From NCBI GenBank assembly GCA_029556545.1, contig JAKQEQ010000171.1:37898-101897 (forward strand): a DNA stretch of 64,000 nt. Reading direction: 5' to 3'. This document shows, one piece after another, positions 45,394 to 54,616 of the stretch; the stretch's first letter is position 1, and each line of letters opens with the position of its first letter. The stretch is from Candidatus Hydrogenedentota bacterium (lineage in GTDB: Bacteria > Hydrogenedentota > Hydrogenedentia > Hydrogenedentales > JAGMZX01). A program made the translations under genes and the position numbers. The notes beneath the pieces are model-generated. The model ran no database searches. It saw only the letters and a list, made by a program, of their open reading frames with translations, and had not been told where the DNA came from.

Positions 45394-46209
45394 ATGCGCA
45401 CGGTAATCATAGCGGTCGTGGCCGCGGTCTGCGGCGCGGTCGCGGGCATGGCGATCATGCAGCAGCGGACGGCGTCGGAGTTCGAGGCGTTGCGACAGGC
45501 CCGGAACGCGGCTCTCGAGGAAGCGACGGATCTGCGGCGTCAAACGGATGAAGCGATGGCGCGGAGCGTCGCCCTCGAACGAGAGGCCGCCGCGCGGACG
45601 GAGCGATTACAGCATCTCGAGCACGAGGCGGCGGGCCTGCGCCAAGCCGTGGCGCAGCGCGCCGCGCCCGCCCAGACACCCGTGATGGAGGAAGTCCGCG
45701 ACGAATTTGCGTTTCCGGAATTGCCGCCTCCGGCGCCGTCGGATGAAGGACGCGACCCAGACGCGGAGGATCGGCGGCGACCTTGGCGAGGCGACTTCGC
45801 ACCGGGCGACCTGCGCGATATGTTCCGGGAAGTGATCGGCGCGCAGGCCGCGCGAAGCACGGACCCCGCCGAACAGGCGCGCCTGACCGCCATGGCGGAA
45901 TACGCGGATTATCTGGCCGACCTGCGCGAGCAAATGCGCACGACGGAGGACGAGGAAACCCGCGATGCGCTGCGCGAGCAGTTCATGGGCGCGATGGGCG
46001 AAGCGCGGCAGATCATGGAAGAACAGCAGCGCGGCATGTTGGTGGAGTTTGCGCGCGCCCACGGCATTACCACGCCCCAGCAGCAGGAAGCCTTCGTTCA
46101 GGGGCTGCAAGGACTCTTCGATAACCCCTTATTCCGCGCCGGCGCGATGTCCCGCGGCCCCATGAGCATGGGCATGGGATGGGGCCCTCCGAGGCGCGAC
46201 GGCCGGTGA
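45394..46209 (+). CDS. Hypothetical membrane-anchored coiled-coil protein
   Basis: N-terminal TM then heptad-rich EFEALRQARNAALEEATDLRRQTDEAMARSVALEREAAARTERLQHLEHEAAGL. Confidence 0.6.
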   Translation: MRTVIIAVVAAVCGAVAGMAIMQQRTASEFEALRQARNAALEEATDLRRQTDEAMARSVALEREAAARTERLQHLEHEAAGLRQAVAQRAAPAQTPVMEEVRDEFAFPELPPPAPSDEGRDPDAEDRRRPWRGDFAPGDLRDMFREVIGAQAARSTDPAEQARLTAMAEYADYLADLREQMRTTEDEETRDALREQFMGAMGEARQIMEEQQRGMLVEFARAHGITTPQQQEAFVQGLQGLFDNPLFRAGAMSRGPMSMGMGWGPPRRDGR

Positions 46210-46262
46210 ACTGCCATCGCCCCGAGCGAGAGGGTAAGCGTTGGAGGGCGGGTAAGCAGCGG

Positions 46263-47333
46263 TCAGTCGCTCGTCTCGAAGAGGCGGCGCGGCTTCGGAA
46301 TTTCACCCTTGGCGGCGGTGGTGTACAGCGTCGGCGAGTACAGCACCTGAATCGGGCCCTCGCGCTCGCCCTCGATCCACGCAGCCAGTTGTTCCATCCC
46401 GTCCGCGGCGGCTTCGCGCACCGGCAGCCACAGATGGGCGCACGCCTCGGAAAGCACGGCGGCGTCGTTGACGTAGGTCCACGCCACCACCTCGAAATCC
46501 TTCCCAGGCACGCGGCCGGCCCGTCGCGCACCCTCCCGTAACGCTTGGGCATCCTCGGTGCTGCTGCAATCGATGAGCGCGGTGACTTCGTCGTTATCGA
46601 GAATCCGGTGGACCATGTTGGCAATGTTCCGCGCGCGGAAATCGACACTCCGCGCGAGCGTGTTGTTGTACGGTAGACCGGCTTCCTCGATCGCGCGCCG
46701 GTAGCCCCGGGTCCGTTCTACCCCGGGGGTATAGCCGGAGAACGCCTGGAGCATGCCGATTCGCTTGTGGCCCCGATCGATCAGGAACCGCGCGCACAGG
46801 TACGCCCCTTCTTCGTAATCGACCGTCGAGAAACTCAACTCCGGCAGGCTGTCAAGACGCCCCATTGCCAAGTAGGGCACGCCGGCCTTGTGGATGCGCG
46901 CCGCCGTCGTGTCGCGTTCGGACAACGGCCCCGCCAGAATACACGCCCGGAACATCTGATCCCATAAGCCGCGCGCGTAATCGCCGTTCAGGGACGCCGC
47001 ATACGGGTTGATGTCGAACGTTACATAATAGCCGCGCGATCCGAACACGCGATACAGTTCCTCGTACAGCCACAGAAAGAACCCTTGGCTAAGCGGAACC
47101 GTCTCGAGCGGCGCCGGCAGCGTTACCCCCACGGACCGCACGGCAATCCCCAGGGGCGCAAGGTTCCCGTTCCGCGGGTGGTAACCGCTTTCCCGAACCA
47201 GTTTCAAGACCCGCGACCGGGTCTCGGCGCTCACGCCCGGTTTGCGGTTCAACACCAAACTGACCGTCTTCGCCGAGACGCCGCACGCGCGGGCTATCCC
47301 TCGAAGCGTCGGTCTTTCCTCCAACGTGTGCAT
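46263..47333 (-). CDS. LacI-family transcriptional regulator
   Basis: PTLRGIARACGVSAKTVSLVLNRKPGVSAETRSRVLKLVRESGYHPR; periplasmic-binding-like effector domain. Confidence 0.95.
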   Translation of the reverse strand: MHTLEERPTLRGIARACGVSAKTVSLVLNRKPGVSAETRSRVLKLVRESGYHPRNGNLAPLGIAVRSVGVTLPAPLETVPLSQGFFLWLYEELYRVFGSRGYYVTFDINPYAASLNGDYARGLWDQMFRACILAGPLSERDTTAARIHKAGVPYLAMGRLDSLPELSFSTVDYEEGAYLCARFLIDRGHKRIGMLQAFSGYTPGVERTRGYRRAIEEAGLPYNNTLARSVDFRARNIANMVHRILDNDEVTALIDCSSTEDAQALREGARRAGRVPGKDFEVVAWTYVNDAAVLSEACAHLWLPVREAAADGMEQLAAWIEGEREGPIQVLYSPTLYTTAAKGEIPKPRRLFETSD

Positions 47334-47386
47334 CGTGCGTCTCCCAGAGACTAGGCGAGAACGGAAATGCCCCCGCATCGGCGGCA

Positions 47387-47402
47387 TGGTAACATGTTAC
47401 CA
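47387..47402. promoter_or_regulatory. Perfect 16-bp palindromic operator candidate TGGTAACATGTTACCA
   Basis: Exact palindrome in the divergent lacI/pilin intergenic region. Confidence 0.75.
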
Positions 47403-47441
47403 GAAAGAAGTAAAGTCGATTATTTGTCGCTAATTTTCTCC

Positions 47442-47481
47442 TTGACTTTCACAAAGAAACGCGTTACCATAGACGGGTAAT
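47442..47481 (+). promoter_or_regulatory. Sigma70-like promoter (TTGACT-17-TACCAT) overlapping GTTACC/GGTAAT half-sites
   Basis: TTGACT at 47442-47447, TACCAT at 47465-47470; GTTACC 47463-47468 and GGTAAT 47476-47481. Confidence 0.5.
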
Positions 47482-47522
47482 CTCTATCTGCCGGCATACC
47501 CCGGAAACAAGGAGAAGAATTC

Positions 47523-48509
47523 ATGAAAAACAGCAAAGGCTTTACCCTCATCGAACTGCTGGTCGTCATTGCGATTATCGGCATCCTGGCGGCCATCCTG
47601 TTACCGGCCCTGGCGCGGGCGCGAGAATCGGCCCGGCGCGCGAGTTGTCAGAACAACCTCAAGGAATGGGGCCTCGTCTTCAAGATGTACTCGAACGAAG
47701 ACCCCGGCGAGCGGTTCCCGCATTTGCAGGTGGTAGACCCGAATGAAGACCCAAACACGACAGATTGCGCGGTCATCGGCCTTGGGCCCCAGGTAGACGC
47801 CATTTACCCCGAGTACCTGACGGACCCGGCCATTGCCATCTGCCCGTCGGACGCCAACGACACAGTCAAGTACCTCCAGGACGAGAACGGCGAATTCATC
47901 CTCCATCTCAAGCCCGAAAAGATCGACGCGAGCTATGCGTATCTCGGCTGGGTACTTGATCGCATGGACCAGCCCGGCACGGTCGCCCTGAACCAACTGA
48001 CATACATCTCCCTCTTGCTGAGCGCGCTTAATATCACTTTTCCCATACCCGCGAATGCAATCACGAATCTCCAATTCGGCCACTGGTTGGATGGGTTCTT
48101 CCAAGAAGCCTTGAACCAGCTGGGGCAGCCGGGCACGAACTTCGCGGTCAAACTGCACAGGGCGGCCGACGCCGATCTGACCGTGCCCGCCGGCATCGGC
48201 AACGGCGGCGGCGACGTGCTGTATCGTTTCCGCGAGGGCATCGAACGGTTCCTGATCACGGACATCAATAACCCCGCGGCCACGGCTCAAGCGCAGAGCA
48301 CCGTGTTCATCATGTTCGATCAGATCGGCGCGCTCGGCGCCATCGAGTACTTCAATCACATTCCCGGCGGCTGCAATGTGCTGTACTTGGACGGTCACGT
48401 GGACTTTGTGCGGTACGTCTCCAGTCCGAGCGGGTCGGATGCCGGCGCCACGCCGCCTGTGCTGCCGAGTGTGGCGACCGTGGTGGGCGTGTTGTCCGCC
48501 GTTAGCTGA
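47523..48509 (+). CDS. Type II secretion/type IV pilin-like protein with H-X9-DG C-terminus (DUF1559-like)
   Basis: [67 protein letters not shown]. Confidence 0.92.
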   Translation: MKNSKGFTLIELLVVIAIIGILAAILLPALARARESARRASCQNNLKEWGLVFKMYSNEDPGERFPHLQVVDPNEDPNTTDCAVIGLGPQVDAIYPEYLTDPAIAICPSDANDTVKYLQDENGEFILHLKPEKIDASYAYLGWVLDRMDQPGTVALNQLTYISLLLSALNITFPIPANAITNLQFGHWLDGFFQEALNQLGQPGTNFAVKLHRAADADLTVPAGIGNGGGDVLYRFREGIERFLITDINNPAATAQAQSTVFIMFDQIGALGAIEYFNHIPGGCNVLYLDGHVDFVRYVSSPSGSDAGATPPVLPSVATVVGVLSAVS

Positions 48510-48622
48510 AGGCAAGACGCGATCAGTAATTTCGGCTTGGGGCTGTGCGGTCTCCCTCGCGGGAGTGTGCGCGCGGACCCGAGACAATAAACCTACTACT
48601 CATTATCGGCCAACGGCCGAGA

Positions 48623-48659
48623 CGGCCCGGAGTGTTTTCTTGCGCGACGCTCCGGGCCG
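48623..48659. terminator. Strong hairpin (possible terminator or leader structure)
   Basis: CGGCCCGGAG-N17-CTCCGGGCCG perfect 10-bp stem between the pilin and AICARFT genes; no U-tract. Confidence 0.35.
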
Positions 48660-48748
48660 CGCATTTGCGGCGTATCGCGTCGGGGCCGCGCCGTATGGCA
48701 GAATAGCGTCCTGTGAACGCGCAAACCTGTTGGAAGGGGAGCCCACTC

Positions 48749-49867
48749 ATGGCCGAACCTGATCTCAAGAAGATGTACCGCACGAAAACGACGGGCGATT
48801 TCCCGGACCGCATCGAGGTGCTCGGGCGCGCCTACGAGAAGGCCGAAGACCTGCGCTACGGCACAAACCCTCACCAGCCTGCGGCGTTCTATCGGCCCGC
48901 GGACGGCGCGGGCCTTGTCCTGGGGCGCTACGAAATGCTCAAGACCGGCAAAAGCGGCCTGTCGCAGACCAACCTTGAAGACATCCACCACGCCGTGGGC
49001 ATACTCAAGTACATGCGACGGCCCGCCTGCGCCGTCATGAAGCACTGCAACCCCTCCGGCGTCGCCATTCGCGTCGCCGAACAGGCCCTCGTCGACGTCT
49101 ACCGCCGTGCCCGCGACGCCGACGCCCAGGCCGCCTTCGGCGGTGTGGTCGCGTTCAACACCGAAGTGGACCTCGCGACCGCCGAGGAGATCATGCAGAC
49201 GATTATCGAGGGCGTGGCAGCGCCCGCGTTCAGCGCCGAGGCGCTCGACGCACTAAATGACTTTGCGCGTTTCAAACGAAACAAGGATATCCGTGTCGTG
49301 CGGCTGCCGGATTTCTCGAAGCTGCCCAAGTATCTCGACGACAGCACGGACGTGCTCGAGATGAAGGTCTTCGACGACGGCAGCATCGTGCTCGCGAAGC
49401 CGTATTTGTCGCGCGTCAAGACGGCGGCGGATTTCGCGCCCGCGTACAACGAGCACGCGAAGAAGGGCCGGATCGACATCGCGCGCGCGGCCACGGACCG
49501 TGAACGGGACGATCTGCTCTTCGCGTGGTACGTCAACATCCACGTGCGCTCGAACGGCGTCGTCATCGCGCGCAACGGCCAGACCCTCGCCGTCGGCACC
49601 GGCGAGCAGGACCGCGTCGGCGCGGTGCAGCAGGCTATCCACAAGGCGAAGACCAAGTACAAGGGCGATGAATCGCTCGACGGCGCGGTCATGGCGTCGG
49701 ACGGCTTTTTCCCCTTCCGTGACGCGGTGGACGCCGCCACGCGCGAGGGCGTGAGCGCGATTGTGCAGCCCGGCGGCAGCGTGAACGACTACGAGGCCAT
49801 CGAGGCGTGCAACGAAGCCGGCGCGGCCATGGTCTTCAGCATGGAACGCTGCTTCTCGCACCATTGA
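48749..49867 (+). CDS. Stand-alone AICAR formyltransferase (C-terminal PurH domain only)
   Basis: DLRYGTNPHQPAAFYR, VMKHCNPSGVAI, AFGGVVAFN, SDGFFPFRDAVDAATREGVSAIVQPGGSVND; no MGS-like IMP cyclohydrolase domain upstream. Confidence 0.9.
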   Translation: MAEPDLKKMYRTKTTGDFPDRIEVLGRAYEKAEDLRYGTNPHQPAAFYRPADGAGLVLGRYEMLKTGKSGLSQTNLEDIHHAVGILKYMRRPACAVMKHCNPSGVAIRVAEQALVDVYRRARDADAQAAFGGVVAFNTEVDLATAEEIMQTIIEGVAAPAFSAEALDALNDFARFKRNKDIRVVRLPDFSKLPKYLDDSTDVLEMKVFDDGSIVLAKPYLSRVKTAADFAPAYNEHAKKGRIDIARAATDRERDDLLFAWYVNIHVRSNGVVIARNGQTLAVGTGEQDRVGAVQQAIHKAKTKYKGDESLDGAVMASDGFFPFRDAVDAATREGVSAIVQPGGSVNDYEAIEACNEAGAAMVFSMERCFSHH

Positions 49868-49873
49868 TATCTT

Positions 49874-49925
49874 GGGGACTGGCACAAGCGCGTCCGCCGT
49901 CGGCGGACGCGACGTGCCTGTCCCC
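49874..49925. repeat. REP-like palindrome GGGGACTGGCACAAGCG...CGACGTGCCTGTCCCC
   Basis: Outer arms GGGGAC(T/A)GGCAC plus perfect inner stem GCGTCCGCCG-T-CGGCGGACGC. Confidence 0.75.
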
Positions 49926-49947
49926 AGAGTGTTAAGGAGTGACACCG

Positions 49948-51225
49948 ATGTTTTCCAGACCGACCGATTTGCAAATCGAGCGGAGCTTTGCGGTCGCCAG
50001 TGAGGTCTACGCCGCCTACGGCGTGGACGTGCCTGCGGCCCTGTCCCGGCTCGCGGAAATCCCGATCTCGCTGCATTGCTGGCAGGGCGACGACGTGGGC
50101 GGCTTCGAGAACGTCGAGGCGCAGTCGGGCGGCGGCATCCAGGCCACGGGCAACTATCCCGGCAAGGCGCGCACCGCCGATGAACTTCGCCAGGACGCCG
50201 AGAAGGCGCTCAGCCTCATTCCCGGCAGACACCGGTTCAACCTTCACGCGATGTACGCGGAAACGAACGGCAAGTGCGTCGACCGCAACGAACTCGCGCC
50301 CGAGCACTTCGCGCGCTGGATCGATTGGGCGAAGGCGCTCGGCCTCGGGATGGACTTCAACCCGACGTGTTTCGCGCACCCGAAGGCCGACAGCGGGTTC
50401 ACGCTTTCGAGCGCGGACGCGGGCGTCCGCCGGTTCTGGATCGAGCACTGCATCGCGTGCCGCAGGATCGGCGCGGCGATCGGCAAGGCGCTCGGCTCGC
50501 CGGCGGTCACGAACGTGTGGATTCCCGACGGCATGAAAGACATCCCGATCGACCGCAACGCGCCGCGACAGCGGCTGGTCGAGGCGCTCGACGCCGTGTT
50601 CAAGGAAGAAATCGACCCGAAACTGAACCTCGATGCGGTCGAATCAAAGCTATTCGGCATTGGCTCCGAGTGTTATGTCGTCGGCTCGCACGAGTTCTAT
50701 CTCGGCTACGCCGTCACGCGCAAGAAACTGCTTACCCTCGATGCCGGCCACTTCCACCCGACCGAAACGATCGCGGACAAGATTTGTTCCGTGCTGGCCT
50801 ATCTGCCCGAATTGTTGCTGCACGTCAGCCGCGGCGTGCGCTGGGACAGCGACCACGTCGTCATCCTCAACGACGACCTCCGCGCCACCGCCGAGGAGAT
50901 CATCCGCCACGGCTTTGAGAAACGCATCCACATTGGTCTCGACTTCTTCGACGCGAGCATCAACCGCATCGCCGCGTGGGTCACCGGCACGCGCGCCATG
51001 CTCAAGGCGATCCTGATTGCCCTCCTTGAGCCGACGCATCTCCTGCGCGCGGCGGAAGACGCCGGCGACTATACCGCCCGCCTCGCCCTGCTCGAGGAAA
51101 TCAAGACCCTGCCATCCGGCGCGGTCTGGGACTGCTATTGCCTTGAACGGGGCGTGCCCGTGGGCACGGACTGGATCAACGCCGTCAAGCAGTACGAGAA
51201 TGACGTGTTGGCGAAACGGGGGTAG
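49948..51225 (+). CDS. rhaA: L-rhamnose isomerase
   Basis: [78 protein letters not shown]. Confidence 0.94.
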   Translation: MFSRPTDLQIERSFAVASEVYAAYGVDVPAALSRLAEIPISLHCWQGDDVGGFENVEAQSGGGIQATGNYPGKARTADELRQDAEKALSLIPGRHRFNLHAMYAETNGKCVDRNELAPEHFARWIDWAKALGLGMDFNPTCFAHPKADSGFTLSSADAGVRRFWIEHCIACRRIGAAIGKALGSPAVTNVWIPDGMKDIPIDRNAPRQRLVEALDAVFKEEIDPKLNLDAVESKLFGIGSECYVVGSHEFYLGYAVTRKKLLTLDAGHFHPTETIADKICSVLAYLPELLLHVSRGVRWDSDHVVILNDDLRATAEEIIRHGFEKRIHIGLDFFDASINRIAAWVTGTRAMLKAILIALLEPTHLLRAAEDAGDYTARLALLEEIKTLPSGAVWDCYCLERGVPVGTDWINAVKQYENDVLAKRG

Positions 51226-51423
51226 ACCCTCGCGGCCCCGGATTGCCGAGACGGTATTGGACCAAGGGGCTTGCTGGACCTCTATGATGCGCCGGCAACG
51301 TCGCCTACGGTGAAAAGAAACGGGAATTGCGATATGCTTTGGCATTGGTGGGCGGCAAGAGCAAGCCGTTGGATCCGCTACATGCGCGGTTGCGCTTAGG
51401 CGCCGCGCGGAAGGAGCTTCTCG

Positions 51424-52200
51424 ATGTCGTCATTTCCTTGCGCTCTCCAGTTGTACACGGTGCGGGACCGGCTCGAACAGGATGTGCCGACGACGCTCGC
51501 CGCGGTGCGGGACATCGGATATCAATACGTCGAGTTGGCCGGGACGCAGGGGAGGTCGCCGGAAGCTTACAAGGACCTGCTCGATGACGCCGGGTTGTCC
51601 GCGGTCAGCGCGCATATCGGCTATGAAGAGGTTGTAACGCACCCCGAGCGCGCTATTGATTACGCCCGGTGTTTCGGGCTGCGCTTCATTGTCGTGCCGT
51701 GGCTCGGCGGCGAGGCCTTCGCGACGAAGGAGGCCTGGGTCGAGGCCGCGCGGCGGATGGACGCGGCGGGCGCGCGCCTGCGGGAGGCCGGCATCCGGCT
51801 CTGCTATCACAATCACGCGCACGAGTTCCTGTCCGTGGACGGCGAGCGCATCCACGACCTGCTCTTCGCGCACTCCGACCCCGCGTGTCTCGCGCTGCAA
51901 CTCGATACCTGCTGGGCAGCCGTGGGCGGGGTGGACCCCGTGGCGCTGATCCGCGCCTACGGCGATCGCGTCCCGCTGCTGCATATCAAGGACTATAAGA
52001 AAGAAGGCGACGCGCCCGCCCTGACGGAGGTGGGGAGCGGGTGCATGGACTGGCCCGTTGTCCTCGACGCGGCGCGCGACGCCGGCGTGGCCTGGTACAT
52101 CGTCGAGCAGGACGACAACTTCATCGCCGGTCCCGACGGCGCGCCGGATTCGCTCGAGAGCGCGCGCATCAGCGGCGCGTTCCTGGCGCGTTTACTGTAG
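51424..52200 (+). CDS. Sugar phosphate isomerase/epimerase (xylose isomerase-like TIM barrel)
   Basis: LQLYTVRDRLEQDVPTTLAAVRDIGYQYVELAG, LCYHNHAHEF, LQLDTCWAAVGGVDPVALIRAYGDRVPLLHIKDYK. Confidence 0.92.
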   Translation: MSSFPCALQLYTVRDRLEQDVPTTLAAVRDIGYQYVELAGTQGRSPEAYKDLLDDAGLSAVSAHIGYEEVVTHPERAIDYARCFGLRFIVVPWLGGEAFATKEAWVEAARRMDAAGARLREAGIRLCYHNHAHEFLSVDGERIHDLLFAHSDPACLALQLDTCWAAVGGVDPVALIRAYGDRVPLLHIKDYKKEGDAPALTEVGSGCMDWPVVLDAARDAGVAWYIVEQDDNFIAGPDGAPDSLESARISGAFLARLL

Positions 52201-52267
52201 CAGCGCCGTCTCACACATTCCGCGGGCGCACGCAACGGTTGCTTTCCTGTCGCTTTGCCGTGTCTTC

Positions 52268-54616
52268 TTATCGCGGATGCTTCGTGCGCGCTATGACGTG
52301 GTCCTGCAAGTCGCCGGTCAACAGTCGGAATAGTTGCGAATATCCCGCCACGCGCACCGGTATGTTGCCATAGTGTTCGGGGTCCTGCCGCGCCTTCAGC
52401 AATCGCTCGGCCGTGACGACGTTAAACTGAAGCTGCCCCACGCCGAGTTGAACGGCCGTCCGGACAATCTGGGCAAGTCGCGCTCGGCCGGCGTCGCCCG
52501 CGACCAGTTTTGGGTCTAAATCGATAATCGCCGCCGAAGCGCCGGCCGCGCGCCGATGCGGCAGCCGCGCCAGCGAATGGAGCATGGCGGTCACGCCTTC
52601 CTGGTCGCGGCCTTGATGCGCCGACAGCGAATACGCCAGGGGATCGCCCCCGCGACGCCCGTCCGGCGTCGGCCCCGTCTCTTTGCCGAACGACAGGTTC
52701 CAGATAAACGAGAACAGATGCACGAAATAGCGCCCGCCGAGGGGGCTGCGCATCCGGTCCATGACGTCGATGAAATGATTAGCCACTTGGGCGGCGATAG
52801 TGTCCACCTCGCCGTTGTCATTGCCGTATTTCGGCGCGGCATGGAGCAATTGCGCGCGTACGGATTCGTAGCCGAGGAAATTCGCGCGCAAGGCGTCCAG
52901 AACCTCCTGCGCGTCAAGTTTCAGGTCTTCAAACACCAGATGCTTCAGCGCGCAGAGGGAATCGGCGGTATTGGCGGTTCCCATGAAACAGACGGAATGG
53001 TAGTTGTATATCGCCCCGCCGTCTGTGATGTCGCGTCCGCGCGCAATGCAATCGTCCGTCAGGATGGACCAGCAGGGGAGCGGTCCGCATTCGCGTTGGG
53101 CAAGTTCCCCGCGGTTACAGTAATAGACCATGCGGCGGGCGAAGTGCTCGACTTGCGCGCGGTAGGCCGTGACGAGGGCATCGTACGAGTCGAAGTCCGT
53201 CAAGAGGCCGGTCCGGGGGCCAAGCTGTTGTCCGGTTCGCGGGTCGATGCCGTCGAACAGGGCCAGTTCGAGGCACTTGGTCGAGTTGAAAAGCCCGGAA
53301 ACCGCATGCGGATTGGCCCGACCGGGAACGGTGAGTTCGATGCAGCCGATGGGCGCGTAGTTGCGGGCGTCTTCGAGGGCGATGCCGCGCTCGGTCAGCG
53401 CGGGGACGAAACAATCGTCGTTGAATAGGAACGGAATGCCGCCGCCGCGTGCGATAAGCGCCGAGCAGGTGTCCATGAGCCGTTGCGGACTGCGCGCGTG
53501 GAGTCGCACGGAAACGTCGCGCACGAAGCCCACGTTGCGCGTCGCCTCAAGCACAATGAGGGACATCTCATTCGTGGCGTCGGATCCGTCGGCACGTTGT
53601 CCGGCGAGCGTGATCGCTTGCACGTCGTATTCGAGGTATAGCTTGCAGGCGAACTCCTCCATCAGTTCGACGGCGTCCTCGCGGGTAATGCGCCCGGCGA
53701 GGATGTCCGCCTCGTAGTACGGCTGAAGGATTTGGTCGAGGCGGCCAATCGAGTTTGCATTGATCGAGTCTTCGCCGCAGGTGAGGATATGGGCGAGCCA
53801 CAATGATTGCACCGCCTCGAACAAGGTACGGGCACCACGCGCCGGGACCTGTCGGCAGGCGGCGGCCATGACTTCGAGGCGGTCGCGTTCGACGGTGTCG
53901 CCCGCGCTCGCGGCCATGGTCCCCGCCAGCGCGGCGTAGCGCGCGCCCAGCAGGCAGCCCGCCTCGCAGACCCACAGGCCCGCCTGCCAGAACGCCTCCG
54001 AACGCGCATGCTCTGGATTGTCCAGACTCCGCTCCGCGACGCGTTCGTGGATGGCGTCGCGGATGCCCTCGAAACCGACGGCCAGTACCTTGGCATAGTC
54101 GCGGATGGAATGATTCTCGATCCAACCGCCCCCCACAAAGACGCCGTTCACTCGCGGCGTTTCACACGATGCCTCCCCGATCGCATGGCGGGGCGCGCGC
54201 ATGTCCATATAATGCTGAAAGCACGCCTCTACGCGCGCCACATGGTCGGCTGATAGGCCAAATTCGCCGAGTCGTGACGTATCCGCGTGAGAGGCGTCCG
54301 ACGCCAGTCCAAACGCTTGGCCCGCGAGGTGCTCGCCGGCCAGTCGCCATCCCGGCGGGACGGTGATGCGCGCAAGCCGGACCAGCTCAAGAAGCGTGGC
54401 CGCGCGCACCTGCCCGACTGACATTCCCGGCCGGTACGCGCGCCACAGGGCCACGTCCCGCTCAAACGGGTTCGCGTCCGGCGGCCATGACCCCTTGCGC
54501 GCCATCACGTCCCGCCGCAACGCGACGATCCGGGTATTGACGCACACACGGAGTTCTCTGGCAACGTGTGCCTGTTCCGCAGCCTGCAATTCCGATCCCA
54601 CTCGTTGCGCCTTCAT
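52268..54616 (-). CDS. Glycyl radical enzyme (pyruvate formate-lyase-like superfamily)
   Basis: Cys loop APIGCIELTVPG; glycyl radical motif VRVAGYSQLFRLLTGDLQDHVIARTKH. Confidence 0.9.
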   Translation of the reverse strand: MKAQRVGSELQAAEQAHVARELRVCVNTRIVALRRDVMARKGSWPPDANPFERDVALWRAYRPGMSVGQVRAATLLELVRLARITVPPGWRLAGEHLAGQAFGLASDASHADTSRLGEFGLSADHVARVEACFQHYMDMRAPRHAIGEASCETPRVNGVFVGGGWIENHSIRDYAKVLAVGFEGIRDAIHERVAERSLDNPEHARSEAFWQAGLWVCEAGCLLGARYAALAGTMAASAGDTVERDRLEVMAAACRQVPARGARTLFEAVQSLWLAHILTCGEDSINANSIGRLDQILQPYYEADILAGRITREDAVELMEEFACKLYLEYDVQAITLAGQRADGSDATNEMSLIVLEATRNVGFVRDVSVRLHARSPQRLMDTCSALIARGGGIPFLFNDDCFVPALTERGIALEDARNYAPIGCIELTVPGRANPHAVSGLFNSTKCLELALFDGIDPRTGQQLGPRTGLLTDFDSYDALVTAYRAQVEHFARRMVYYCNRGELAQRECGPLPCWSILTDDCIARGRDITDGGAIYNYHSVCFMGTANTADSLCALKHLVFEDLKLDAQEVLDALRANFLGYESVRAQLLHAAPKYGNDNGEVDTIAAQVANHFIDVMDRMRSPLGGRYFVHLFSFIWNLSFGKETGPTPDGRRGGDPLAYSLSAHQGRDQEGVTAMLHSLARLPHRRAAGASAAIIDLDPKLVAGDAGRARLAQIVRTAVQLGVGQLQFNVVTAERLLKARQDPEHYGNIPVRVAGYSQLFRLLTGDLQDHVIARTKHPR

